Assembly (NCBI GenBank): GCA_002297185.1
Contig: DBJV01000048.1
Coordinates: 1 to 14,101, forward strand
DNA from: Christensenella sp. UBA767
GTDB lineage: Bacteria; Bacillota; Clostridia; Christensenellales; CAG-917
Direction of reading: 5' to 3'
DNA: 14,101 nt
Within the stretch, counting starts at the first letter, position 1, and each line of letters starts with the position of its first letter. This document shows, in pieces, positions 1 through 6,343 of the stretch. The position numbers and the translations under genes are program-made. The notes beneath the pieces were generated by a model that saw nothing but the letters and a program-made list of their open reading frames with translations, was not told the origin of the DNA and ran no database searches.

Positions 1-644
1 AGTTTGTTGTCGCAGGCTTGTTTTGCGAGCGTCACGAGATATTCCTTATCGTCAATGGAGATAAGCGTTCTTGCATGTCCCGGGGAAAGTTTGCCTTCTC
101 TGACGAGTTCGGTAACTTCGTCGGGGAGTTGCAAAAGTCTCAAAGTGTTGGTGACGTACGGACGAGATTTGCCGATACGGGACGCAACTTCTTCTTGAGT
201 AAGCCCGTGGTTTTCCATAAGTTCACGCATACCTTCCGCCGCCTCGATTGCGTTGAGATCTTCGCGGTGCAAGTTTTCGATGAGTGAAATCTCTTGGATT
301 TGTTGCGGAGTAAATTCTCTTATGATAGCAGGCACTTTTTTAAGACCTGCGAGAAGGCTGGCTCTGAAACGACGCTCGCCTGCGATGATGAGGTATCTTC
401 CGCCCTCACTTCTCACCAAAATGAGCGGTTGCAAAACGCCATACGTGGCAATTGACGTAGCCATTTCTTTGAGGCTGTCCTCATCGAAAGTTTTTCTCGG
501 CTGATTGGGGTTGCGGTCAATGAGCGTGATATCGATTTCTTGCGCCACGATATCGTCCGCAATATCCACTTTGACATTTTCTTCATTGTCGTTGAAAAGT
601 GCGTTAAAGCCTTTGGAACCAAGTCCGCCTTTTGTATTTGCCAT
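1..644 (-). CDS. parB: Chromosome-partitioning protein ParB (Spo0J-like), 3' end outside window
   Basis: ParB is the CTP-dependent DNA clamp that loads at parS sites and works with ParA and SMC in origin segregation. I translated 214 N-terminal residues; the gene runs off the left edge, so the C-terminal dimerisation domain is not seen. Visible motifs are the CTP-binding GERRFRA (residues 89-95), the ENLHREDLN motif (123-131) and a helix-turn-helix with LTQEEVASRIGKSRPYV (148-164), followed by GHAR (189-192). The start is ATG at 644, preceded by AAGGAG that overlaps the parA stop codon. The gap to parA is 3 nt, so the two are translated from one operon. Four parS-like sites lie 4-5 kb away in the same window. 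Family assignment is secure from the motifs. Confidence 0.96.
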   Translation of the reverse strand, partial: MANTKGGLGSKGFNALFNDNEENVKVDIADDIVAQEIDITLIDRNPNQPRKTFDEDSLKEMATSIATYGVLQPLILVRSEGGRYLIIAGERRFRASLLAGLKKVPAIIREFTPQQIQEISLIENLHREDLNAIEAAEGMRELMENHGLTQEEVASRIGKSRPYVTNTLRLLQLPDEVTELVREGKLSPGHARTLISIDDKEYLVTLAKQACDNK

Positions 645-647
645 ACT

Positions 648-1403
648 TCACTCCTTATGTTTTGATATAAATTCCTGCGCAAGAGCCTTGTAAGCAAGCG
701 CGCCTGCACATTTATCGTCGTAATTGTTTATAGTTTTTGCAAAACTCGGCGATTCCGCAAGCCGAATATTGCGAGGTATTTTGGTATCGAATACGGCGCT
801 TTTGAAAAGCGTTCGCACGTTGTTTTCCACATCGATGGCAAGCTTGTTGCGCATGCACATCGTGAGTAGCACTCCGTCTATCTCGAGAGTCGGATTGAGA
901 TGTTTTTTCACAAGCCGCACGGTGTTGAGCAACTGATTCATACCTTCCAGCGCAAAATATTCGCATTGAAGAGGCACAATCACGCCGTTTGACGCAGCGA
1001 GCGCATTAATAAGCAGCAGATTTATGGACGGCGCGCAATCTATAAAGATATAGTCGTACCGGTCAAGAACGTCGGACAACACGCTTTTCAGCACATATTC
1101 TCTGTCCTCTTTGTCCTTAAGTTCGAGTTCCGCACCCGTCAAATCCCTTGACGACGGAACGAAATCGAAGTTTGCGCCTTTCCTGATGCAAGGTCTGATA
1201 TCGCCGGTGCATAGCGCGGTATATATCGAATTATCGACTTTTTTGTCGAACACTCCAAGCGCACTTGACGCGTTGGCTTGCGAATCGAGGTCAACGAGCA
1301 AAACTTTGTATCCCGAGAGAGCGATATATGCGGCAAGATTCACACATGAAGTGGTTTTGCCGACGCCTCCCTTTTGGTTTGAAAAGGATACGACGTACGC
1401 CAT
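648..1403 (-). CDS. parA: Chromosome-partitioning ATPase ParA (Soj-like)
   Basis: ParA is a deviant Walker-type ATPase that binds DNA non-specifically when ATP-bound and is released by ParB, driving origin segregation; in Bacillus, Soj also modulates DnaA. The 251-aa length is normal for chromosomal ParA/Soj. The deviant Walker A is KGGVGKTT (residues 11-18, signature Lys11 and Lys16), the A' motif is VDLDSQAN (D38, D40), and Walker B is IFIDCAPS (D122). There is no long N-terminal helix-turn-helix extension, which fits a chromosomal rather than plasmid type. The start at 1403 has no Shine-Dalgarno sequence; a promoter ends exactly 6 nt before the ATG, so translation may be leaderless. parB follows after 3 nt. 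Confidence 0.97.
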   Translation of the reverse strand: MAYVVSFSNQKGGVGKTTSCVNLAAYIALSGYKVLLVDLDSQANASSALGVFDKKVDNSIYTALCTGDIRPCIRKGANFDFVPSSRDLTGAELELKDKEDREYVLKSVLSDVLDRYDYIFIDCAPSINLLLINALAASNGVIVPLQCEYFALEGMNQLLNTVRLVKKHLNPTLEIDGVLLTMCMRNKLAIDVENNVRTLFKSAVFDTKIPRNIRLAESPSFAKTINNYDDKCAGALAYKALAQEFISKHKE

Positions 1404-1409
1404 AAAAAT

Positions 1410-1438
1410 AGTGTATCATACAAAAACGCTTTTTTCAA
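1410..1438 (-). promoter_or_regulatory. Promoter of parA-parB, leaderless arrangement
   Basis: On the minus strand TTGAAA (1433-1438), a 17-bp spacer and TACACT (1410-1415) are followed by 6 nt and the parA ATG. The -35 matches the sigma-A consensus at 5 of 6 positions and the -10 at 4 of 6. The predicted transcription start falls on or next to the A of the ATG. Confidence 0.5.
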
Positions 1439-1530
1439 TGATGTTTCACAAAAAGTTTCACGAAAAATTTATAAAAAAACAAAATAAATGTCAAAAAAGA
1501 AAGTAAATGATAGGTTATATTATATAAAAT

Positions 1531-1667
1531 GCGCCTACGGCTAGATTGCCACGCTTACGCTCGCAATGACGATTTGGTGGGACACCCACACCCGATTTTT
1601 ATTTTCCATATGTCATTCCGAGGGAACGAAGTGACCGTGGGAATCAAGGCGTAAGCCGCACCAACCA
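1531..1667. repeat. Composite inverted-repeat intergenic element, copy 1
   Basis: Two diverged copies of one unit of roughly 45 nt face each other. One is on the minus strand (1531-1573, starting GTCATTGCGAG) and one on the plus strand (from 1611, starting GTCATTCCGAG). Between them is a small hairpin, GTGGG-ACA-CCCAC (1577-1589). The whole can fold into a long imperfect stem. A second copy ends the window at 13956-14101, with conserved arms and hairpin but a different linker. There is no coding capacity. It sits between rsmG and parA. It resembles dispersed, non-autonomous intergenic repeats; mobility is inferred, not shown. Confidence 0.85.
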
Positions 1668-1668
1668 A

Positions 1669-1738
1669 ACAAACGATGTGGCGAAATTGCGACTTGAGTT
1701 TTTACCATTGCACGAACTGAGAGCAACACATCGTTTGT
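1669..1738. repeat. 12-bp perfect inverted repeat beside the repeat element
   Basis: ACAAACGATGTG (1669-1680) is exactly complementary to 1727-1738, with 46 nt between. It lies just past the composite repeat and before the rsmG terminator hairpin. Function unknown; it could be remnant termini of a small insertion or part of a structured RNA tail. Confidence 0.5.
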
Positions 1739-1765
1739 GCGGTAGTAGTTGCGAGAACAAATACA

Positions 1766-1801
1766 ACAAAGGGACTGCAATAACTATTGTAGTCCCTTTG
1801 T
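1766..1801 (-). terminator. Probable rsmG transcription terminator
   Basis: Two 16-nt arms (1766-1781 and 1786-1801) are complementary except at one position and enclose a 4-nt loop. The hairpin is about 40 nt downstream of the rsmG stop codon. In the leftward direction it is followed by a modest T-rich run. The mismatch is a G.U wobble in plus-strand RNA but C-A in minus-strand RNA, so orientation is not certain. Confidence 0.6.
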
Positions 1802-1843
1802 AGTGATGCCGTTTGAGCAACGTGTTTAGCATTCGGCGCAAAG

Positions 1844-2533
1844 TTACAGCGGTTTTTTCTTTATACTCCCATACACTCTCGGGTACTGTGGAGGAGTCTG
1901 TTTTATTTTTTCAAAAACCATAATCGCTCGCTTGTCGCCGTTTGGTAAATTCAAAAACGTGGTATGCAAATGCTTTGCGCCAAGCACTTTCATTGCGTTT
2001 TGAGCGGCGTCGAGTTCGCTCTCGTCCGTCTTGTATGCAAGGAAAATTCCACCGACTTTCAAAAACGGCATAGCAAGTTCAAGCAAAATCGGAAGTGCGG
2101 AAACCGCCCTTGCTGTAACCACGTCGTACTTTGCAAATTGCGACTTTTTCTCTTCCGCTCTGCCTGCAATAGTCGAGATATTGTTTATCCCCAGTTCCTT
2201 TGCGCTTTGCGATACGAACGTCATTTTCTTTGCCGTGGAATCGAGCGCTGTGACGGATACATCATCTCTTGCAATGGCAATCGGCATAGACGGGAAACCA
2301 CCGCCCGAGCCTATGTCGCAAAGTTTTGCTCCGTGCGGAATCTCGCTTATTCCTGCAAGCGAGTCTATGATATGTTTTATTGCAAAGTCTTTCTCTTCGG
2401 TGATTGCCGTTAGGTTGAAAGCCTTGTTGCACTCAACCACTTTTTCATAGTACGCGCAAAGAACTTCCGCTTGAGAGGAAGTTATCGTTGCGCCAACTTG
2501 CGCCGCTCCGTTTATAAGAAAGTCTTTATCCAT
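1844..2533 (-). CDS. rsmG: 16S rRNA (guanine527-N7)-methyltransferase RsmG (GidB)
   Basis: RsmG uses S-adenosylmethionine to methylate N7 of a conserved guanine in the 530 loop of 16S rRNA. The 229-aa product has the family's expected features. These are NLTAI (residues 40-44), KHIIDSL (53-59), the SAM-binding loop DIGSGGGFPS (73-82), the acidic D98 of the next strand, ARAVS (141-145), and the C-terminal TPPQYPRVYG...KKPL signature (213-229). rsmG commonly sits beside parA-parB near the origin in Firmicutes, which agrees with this neighbourhood. Here 440 bp containing a repeat element and a hairpin separates it from parA. The ATG at 2533 has no Shine-Dalgarno sequence and is preceded by a promoter with only 6 nt between -10 and ATG. 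Confidence 0.97.
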   Translation of the reverse strand: MDKDFLINGAAQVGATITSSQAEVLCAYYEKVVECNKAFNLTAITEEKDFAIKHIIDSLAGISEIPHGAKLCDIGSGGGFPSMPIAIARDDVSVTALDSTAKKMTFVSQSAKELGINNISTIAGRAEEKKSQFAKYDVVTARAVSALPILLELAMPFLKVGGIFLAYKTDESELDAAQNAMKVLGAKHLHTTFLNLPNGDKRAIMVFEKIKQTPPQYPRVYGSIKKKPL

Positions 2534-2539
2534 ACGAAT

Positions 2540-2568
2540 ATAATAACATTTTTTCTTGCGTTTTTCAA
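2540..2568 (-). promoter_or_regulatory. Promoter of rsmG, leaderless arrangement
   Basis: On the minus strand TTGAAA (2563-2568), 17 bp and TATTAT (2540-2545) are followed by 6 nt and the rsmG ATG. Both hexamers match consensus at 5 of 6 positions. No ribosome-binding site fits between the predicted start point and the ATG. Confidence 0.6.
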
Positions 2569-2744
2569 GCGTCGGGACTTAATATTTATAAGGCGTTCAA
2601 TTTGACGTTAAATTACAAAAATACGGCGTTTACGTTATTAAATTTGTAAGATAAAATATTGATATTGTGATTTACAATCAAAATTTGCAAAACTTATCGT
2701 AAAAAGAAAATTTGCAAAATCGCAAGACATTTTTTGCCCTGCTA

Positions 2745-2773
2745 TTGTACTTAATACAAAATAGTGATAAAAT
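2745..2773 (+). promoter_or_regulatory. Possible promoter of mtnN-luxS
   Basis: TTGTAC (2745-2750), a 17-bp spacer and TAAAAT (2768-2773) precede mtnN by 23 nt. The -10 is good and the -35 weak. The predicted leader contains the mtnN Shine-Dalgarno sequence GGAGG at 2786-2790. Confidence 0.45.
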
Positions 2774-2796
2774 ATATAAACAAACGGAGGCAGTAT

Positions 2797-3519
2797 ATGA
2801 GAATTGCAATCGTAACCGCTATGGCGGAAGAGACGTTGCCTATCTTTCAAAAACTCGGCAACGTGGTTGATCAAAGTACAATAGCAGGCGTCGCTATCAG
2901 CAAGATCGAACTTGACGGCGACACTATATATCTCGCAACGAGCGGCGTGGGCGAGGTCAAAGCCGCGCTTGCCGTGCAATTGCTCGTGGATTTGTTTGAC
3001 GTGGAAATCGTCCTCAACTTCGGCTTTGTCGGAGCGGTTGGCAAATTCGACGTTGGCGAAATCGTCGTGCCGAGGAAGGTCGTGCATTATCAATTCGACG
3101 TAACGGAAGTGGACACGGACAGAAAGGTCGGACAATACAGCGGCATGGCAGACAACTTCTTCTATCTTGACGAAGTGGTCATCCAAAACGTGCTTGCCAA
3201 TATCGGCAAACCTATCAAACTCGTCAGTGTAGCAAGCGGCGATAAGTTTGTGGCAATCAAGGAAGAAAAACAAAGACTCAAGAGAGAGTTCGACGCGGAC
3301 ATCTGCGAGATGGAACTTGCAGGTCTTGCCATTGCGTGCGAGCGCAACAATATCCCCCTCTTCTCCGTCAAGGTCGTCAGCGACAATGCCGAGGAAGGCG
3401 CAAACGTGAGTTTTGAAACCGTTATGGCAAAAGGCGTCGCAGGTTACGAGAAGATGTTACCTGCTATCCTCAAAGCCGTCAAAGAGGGCGCAAGCGCACT
3501 TCCGCCCGTAAAGGAATAA
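2797..3519 (+). CDS. mtnN: 5'-methylthioadenosine/S-adenosylhomocysteine nucleosidase
   Basis: MtnN (Pfs) hydrolyses adenine from S-adenosylhomocysteine and methylthioadenosine, yielding S-ribosylhomocysteine for LuxS. The chosen ATG at 2797 follows GGAGG by 6 nt; an upstream GTG at 2764 in the same frame lacks a ribosome site. The 240-aa product has the N-terminal AMAEE with catalytic Glu12, SGVG (49-52), FGFVGAVG (75-82), SGDKF (147-151), EME (171-173) that recognises ribose, and SDNAE with catalytic Asp196. Length and residue positions match the E. coli enzyme closely. luxS starts 8 nt after the stop codon, so the two steps of S-adenosylhomocysteine recycling are coupled in one transcript. 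Confidence 0.95.
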   Translation: MRIAIVTAMAEETLPIFQKLGNVVDQSTIAGVAISKIELDGDTIYLATSGVGEVKAALAVQLLVDLFDVEIVLNFGFVGAVGKFDVGEIVVPRKVVHYQFDVTEVDTDRKVGQYSGMADNFFYLDEVVIQNVLANIGKPIKLVSVASGDKFVAIKEEKQRLKREFDADICEMELAGLAIACERNNIPLFSVKVVSDNAEEGANVSFETVMAKGVAGYEKMLPAILKAVKEGASALPPVKE

Positions 3520-3527
3520 AGGATATT

Positions 3528-3956
3528 ATGGAAAAGATAACATCGTTTACAATCGACCACAACGTGCTTAAAAAGGGATTTTACCTCAGCCGTGTGGATA
3601 AAAACGTGTTCACCTACGATTTGCGCTTTAAAGAGCCGAATAAGGGCGACTACCTTCATATGGCTGCAATGCACACCATAGAGCATCTATTCGCCACTGT
3701 GGTGCGCAACAGCGCGTATAAGGACAAAGTCGTGTATTTCGGACCTATGGGTTGCAGAACGGGTTTTTATCTGCTTTTATTCGATATGAATAAGGAAGAG
3801 GCGCTCAAACTCACCAAAGAGTGCGTTGCAAAATGCCTCGAACTCGATACAATCCCCGGCAGTAAGAAAATCGAGTGCGGCAACTACCGCTCTCACAACC
3901 TCGCCGGCGCAAAGAAAGAATTGTCCGCATATCTCGACGTCCTCAACACGCTGTAA
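3528..3956 (+). CDS. luxS: S-ribosylhomocysteine lyase LuxS
   Basis: LuxS cleaves S-ribosylhomocysteine to homocysteine and DPD, the precursor of autoinducer-2. The 142-aa product carries the metal-binding HTIEH motif (His49, His53, with Glu52 as general base), the catalytic cysteine in GPMGCRTG (Cys76), and the third metal ligand Cys117 in ECGNY. It is slightly shorter than the usual 150-160 residues, with no core motif missing. ATG at 3528 is preceded by AAAGGA overlapping the end of mtnN, so translation is probably coupled. Whether this cell uses autoinducer-2 as a signal, or LuxS only for methyl-cycle recycling, cannot be told from the sequence. Confidence 0.97.
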   Translation: MEKITSFTIDHNVLKKGFYLSRVDKNVFTYDLRFKEPNKGDYLHMAAMHTIEHLFATVVRNSAYKDKVVYFGPMGCRTGFYLLLFDMNKEEALKLTKECVAKCLELDTIPGSKKIECGNYRSHNLAGAKKELSAYLDVLNTL

Positions 3957-4086
3957 AACAAAGTGGAGATATTGGGCAATCGAGCAATATTAAACCACTC
4001 GATAACAATATTGGAAAACTCGGAAGATAACAAATAAGAGTCAAAACGCTAAAAAAAGAAAGTAATGTTTTGAATAATAAAAAACG

Positions 4087-4122
4087 TAACAAGTTGACAC
4101 ATTGTTAGCTTGTTATTTTTTT
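4087..4122 (+). terminator. Probable terminator of mtnN-luxS
   Basis: TAACAAG (4087-4093) pairs with CTTGTTA (4109-4115) and is followed at once by a run of seven T. It lies 130 nt after the luxS stop codon. The stem is AT-rich and short, so strength is uncertain. Confidence 0.55.
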
Positions 4123-4525
4123 ACGCAATCGCAATGAATTATATCTCAATAAAACATATATTATAATAGTTTACAAGTAAACTATTATAATATATGTAAA
4201 ACAAGGTAAATATTTTGATAATTATAGTAAGTATAGATATGGTATAAGAATATAAAGTAATATGTAATTTTGATAAAACAGTATAACATGTGATTAAATA
4301 CGCAATAAAGAATGTGTTGTATATATAATAAGGCATATTTAATTGTAAATAAGTAATCTATAAGCGCAATTACAATAAAAGCCATATTTATTTATTATCA
4401 TAAGTTCAATAAAACAGGTTAAGCCAATCAAGTGATTTATTATAAAAGCGAAATAAAAGGGTTATATATTTTCCACCGCCCTATTTGTGATAAATTGCGA
4501 TGATTTAGTGATAGTTATCTCACAT
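4123..4525. other. Extremely AT-rich non-coding stretch
   Basis: By eye this segment is largely A and T, with only short reading frames of low-complexity composition and no ribosome sites. It contains the long palindrome at 4154-4197 and a weak DnaA-like box TTTTCCACC at 4469-4477. Such composition would suit a DNA-unwinding element, but no function is demonstrated. Confidence 0.5.
4154..4197. repeat. 44-bp palindrome: two perfect 21-nt arms around AA
   Basis: Arms 4154-4174 and 4177-4197 are exact reverse complements with a 2-nt centre. The arms are almost all A and T, with a GTTTAC-AA-GTAAAC core at 4169-4182. The same 14-nt core recurs at 6434-6447. No T tract follows, so it is not a typical terminator; cruciform DNA or a dimeric regulator site are alternatives. 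Confidence 0.85.
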
Positions 4526-4541
4526 TGTTTCACGTGTAACG
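4526..4541. other. parS: parS site 1 (ParB-binding centromere site)
   Basis: TGTTTCACGTGTAACG matches the bacterial parS consensus TGTTTCACGTGAAACA at 14 of 16 positions, with the central CACGTG intact. It shares a further 8 nt of flank with parS site 2. Confidence 0.85.
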
Positions 4542-4587
4542 TATAGAAAAATAAAAATCAAGTTTCTACAAAATAAGCAAAATTATT

Positions 4588-4630
4588 AAATAAAAAGCGT
4601 ACCAATGTTTATATTAAACTCGATACGCTT
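4588..4630 (-). terminator. Bidirectional terminator, mainly for the ydeI-like pseudogene
   Basis: AAGCGTA (4595-4601) pairs with TACGCTT (4624-4630). Read leftward, the stem runs into a T-rich tract (TTTTTATTT, complement of 4588-4596); read rightward it is followed by GTTTTTA. It lies about 115 nt beyond the pseudogene's stop codon. Confidence 0.55.
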
Positions 4631-4744
4631 GTTTTTATATTTGCAACTTATATTTATATACCGTGAAATCGTTCGGTGAAATTTGCGTTATCATCATAGA
4701 TGTATTAAGCGGTAATCTTGCCGATTTTCTATCTGATGTTTTAC

Positions 4745-5322
4745 TCAATAATCGAGCAATCTCCCGTTATCGTTCCATTCGCCATACATAATACCCTTTC
4801 TTGTGTTCTCGATAAATTTTGCCAATCGAGATTGATAAAGTGCAGGACGATGTTTATTAAATTGGATTGTATCTATTCTTACTCTTTGATATAACGGCGG
4901 AAAACTCAAAAAGTTTTGCCATACGACGTCATCTGATTGCAGCAACATCAATATATCTTGATTTATAACAAAGCCGTTCTCTGACATATCCGGCAATGCG
5001 GCTCTTCCGCTATCCGTCATGAGCACGAGTTTCTCAAGCCTTCTGCAACGTTCTTTATTTAGTTCTGTCCAATTGCTCTTCTTTCTTCGATTTGCAAAAC
5101 GCTGCGCAGTAACAAAATATCGGAAAGTTTTTTGGTTGTACTGTCAATCCAACCAAAACATAAAGCCTCTTCAACCGCATCGAGATACCAAAACGTAGAA
5201 TTGTCTGTAGGGCGACCTCTTTTTACAACCACCCAACACTCGTTTTCTACCGAATGATTGTCTATAAGCCACTCTCGGAACTCATACCTGTTCTTGACGT
5301 TATGCAAGTTTATCGTTTCCAT
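4745..5322 (-). pseudogene. Frameshifted YdeI/OmdA-family gene
   Basis: The first frame (5322-5059) encodes METINLHNV...AVEEALCFGWIDSTTKK, the N-terminal signature of the YdeI/OmpD-associated family. It then diverges and stops after 87 residues. The continuation is in another frame from 5104: QRFANRRKKSNWTELNKER, then a C-terminal OmdA-like part with ILMLLQSDDVVWQNF and YQRVRIDTIQF, ending at 4745. Joining the frames by removing 2 nt at GCGC (5104-5107) gives about 191 aa, normal for the family. The simplest reading is a GC dinucleotide duplication, either a real mutation or an assembly error. In Salmonella a member affects polymyxin resistance, but the biochemical role is unknown. The start lacks a Shine-Dalgarno sequence and sits 6 nt after a perfect -10. 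Confidence 0.85.
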
Positions 5323-5328
5323 ATGACG

Positions 5329-5357
5329 ATTATATTACCGTATGTTAAATAGGTCAA
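5329..5357 (-). promoter_or_regulatory. Promoter of the ydeI-like pseudogene, leaderless arrangement
   Basis: On the minus strand TTGACC (5352-5357), 17 bp and a perfect TATAAT (5329-5334) are followed by 6 nt and the ATG at 5322. This is the strongest promoter of the leaderless set. Confidence 0.75.
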
Positions 5358-5388
5358 TATGCCTTAAAAATCTATAAAAATGAAAAAT

Positions 5389-5404
5389 TGTTTCACGTGT
5401 AACG
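5389..5404. other. parS: parS site 2
   Basis: TGTTTCACGTGTAACG, identical to site 1 and 14 of 16 to the parS consensus. Sites 1 and 2 lie inside a 24-nt identical direct repeat (4524-4547 and 5387-5410) that brackets the ydeI-like pseudogene. Confidence 0.85.
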
Positions 5405-5473
5405 TATAGAGAAAATTGGCTGCAATTCCACTAATTAGTAGTGAAGTAGCGCGGTTTTATATTATAAGCGAAT

Positions 5474-5482
5474 TGTGGATAA
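5474..5482 (-). promoter_or_regulatory. DnaA box, perfect
   Basis: The minus strand reads TTATCCACA, the perfect DnaA-binding consensus. It lies between parS sites 2 and 3. A one-mismatch box, TTATCAACA, occurs at 6365-6373 on the plus strand. No dense cluster accompanies it. Confidence 0.65.
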
Positions 5483-5566
5483 CCCATACAAATTGACCTT
5501 TTCAATTGAGATATAAAGTAGTAGTTACATCGAATGTTGCGTGAACGATAACTTGCCTGATTTAGC

Positions 5567-5614
5567 GACGGTATATCAGCGATTTGACGGTATAATTGAA
5601 TCTGTTATGGTATA
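5567..5614 (+). repeat. Three GGTATA direct repeats at about 20-bp spacing
   Basis: GACGGTATA occurs at 5567-5575 and 5586-5594, and ATGGTATA at 5607-5614. The spacings of 19 and 20-21 bp are near two helical turns, which would place the motifs on one face of the DNA. Unassigned function. Confidence 0.5.
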
Positions 5615-5661
5615 TAAAAATAAGGATAAGATCAATACCCAAATATAGTCAAAAAACACCT

Positions 5662-5694
5662 AAAATCGAGATAAAATTGGGATAAAATCGGATT
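5662..5694 (+). repeat. Three tandem 11-bp iterons
   Basis: AAAATCGAGAT, AAAATTGGGAT and AAAATCGGATT follow one another without gaps. They differ at a few positions only. The period is close to one helical turn, as in initiator or regulator iteron arrays. Unassigned function. Confidence 0.6.
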
Positions 5695-5784
5695 GAGAAT
5701 GTGTTGTAATAGGCGGCGTGCAAATGTGATAATATTGACGGGCGATATGACGTATTTACCGATTAAAATAACGCAAAACACCTA

Positions 5785-5800
5785 TGTTTCACGTGTAACA
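5785..5800. other. parS: parS site 3, best match
   Basis: TGTTTCACGTGTAACA matches the parS consensus at 15 of 16 positions. Site 4 begins 17 nt after its end, so these two form a close pair. Confidence 0.9.
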
Positions 5801-5817
5801 ATTTGATTTTTGAATTC

Positions 5818-5833
5818 AGTTTCACGTGGAACG
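5818..5833. other. parS: parS site 4
   Basis: AGTTTCACGTGGAACG matches the consensus at 13 of 16 positions and keeps the TTTCACGTG core. It is the more degenerate member of the pair with site 3. Confidence 0.7.
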
Positions 5834-5843
5834 AGAATGTTTG

Positions 5844-5868
5844 AAAACCCGCTATTTAGTAGGGTTTT
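5844..5868 (+). terminator. Terminator-like hairpin without an obvious upstream gene
   Basis: AAAACCC (5844-5850) pairs with GGGTTTT (5862-5868), and a T-rich stretch follows. The loop resembles that of the hairpin at 6318-6343. No coding region feeds it, so it may end a small RNA or simply insulate the region. Confidence 0.35.
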
Positions 5869-5903
5869 TGGCGTTTTTTACTGCTAAAAAATAATTTTCG
5901 ATC

Positions 5904-6004
5904 TTTCACCATGTAAAATTTGATAGAAAAATTTTCGGCCTTTCACCCAAATTTTTTGGCGCAAAATGTTTCTCGATTTTTATAGAAAAATTTTACTGTT
6001 TCAC
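5904..6004 (+). repeat. Direct repeats of ATAGAAAAATTTT followed by TTTCAC
   Basis: TTTCAC occurs at 5904-5909, 5941-5946 and 5999-6004, with TTTCTC at 5969-5974. ATAGAAAAATTTT precedes two of them, at 5923-5935 and 5982-5994. TTTCAC is the left half of parS, and the last copy reads TGTTTCACG, an intact half-site. The array sits directly downstream of parS sites 3 and 4. Confidence 0.5.
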
Positions 6005-6310
6005 GCTATTTCTATCATTTGCAATACCAAGGCGTTTTCCTATGTGAATTTTATAGTAAAAATCGCTGTAATTATGTGTAATATCGTACGTTTTTTTGCT
6101 TGATTATCCCTTTTAGCGGCTATAAAAATTGAGTTGTTTGCGATATTGTTTAACATAGGTATGTGTTTTGGCGCATGTTATTCTGCGGTTAAATGCCGTT
6201 TTTACATCACGCACGTCCGTTTGTTGGCGTGTGCTATCCCTTGCTTGTTAAGTTGTGTGCTTTACCGTGGTTTTTATAAAAAATTATGCGTTCAATATAT
6301 ATGTTCAAAT

Positions 6311-6343
6311 CAATCAAAAACGCCGCTAAATAGTGCGGCGTTT
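6311..6343 (-). terminator. Terminator of the hlyIII-like gene
   Basis: AAACGCCGC (6318-6326) pairs perfectly with GCGGCGTTT (6335-6343) across an 8-nt loop. Read leftward, the stem is followed by TTTTTGAT. It is about 195 nt beyond the hlyIII-like stop codon. The 6344-6537 stretch between them holds the repeated GTTTAC-AA-GTAAAC core (6434-6447) and a near-DnaA box (6365-6373), but no credible gene. Confidence 0.65.

Larger units (their letters stand above)
5358..6310. other. Non-coding candidate origin/centromere region
   Basis: About 950 bp without a credible gene. It contains three parS sites, a perfect DnaA box, three GGTATA repeats, three 11-bp iterons, a terminator-like hairpin and several TTTCAC-containing repeats. 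Leftward parAB-rsmG and rightward gyrBA flank it. In many bacteria parS sites cluster near oriC, so this is the best candidate in the window for the origin or its immediate flank. dnaA is absent and only one perfect DnaA box is visible, which weakens the claim. Confidence 0.45.

Noticed and set aside
2638..3273. 211-aa minus-strand open frame opposite mtnN
   Set aside because: mtnN on the other strand has all catalytic motifs; this frame has none and ends in low-complexity AT-rich DNA.
4139..4385. Two overlapping 65-66-aa minus-strand frames
   Set aside because: Composition is Ile/Tyr/Leu-rich as expected from random AT-rich DNA, and they cross the palindrome.
5567..5694. CRISPR array
   Set aside because: Repeats are 6-11 bp and contiguous or closely phased, without spacers, and no cas genes are present.
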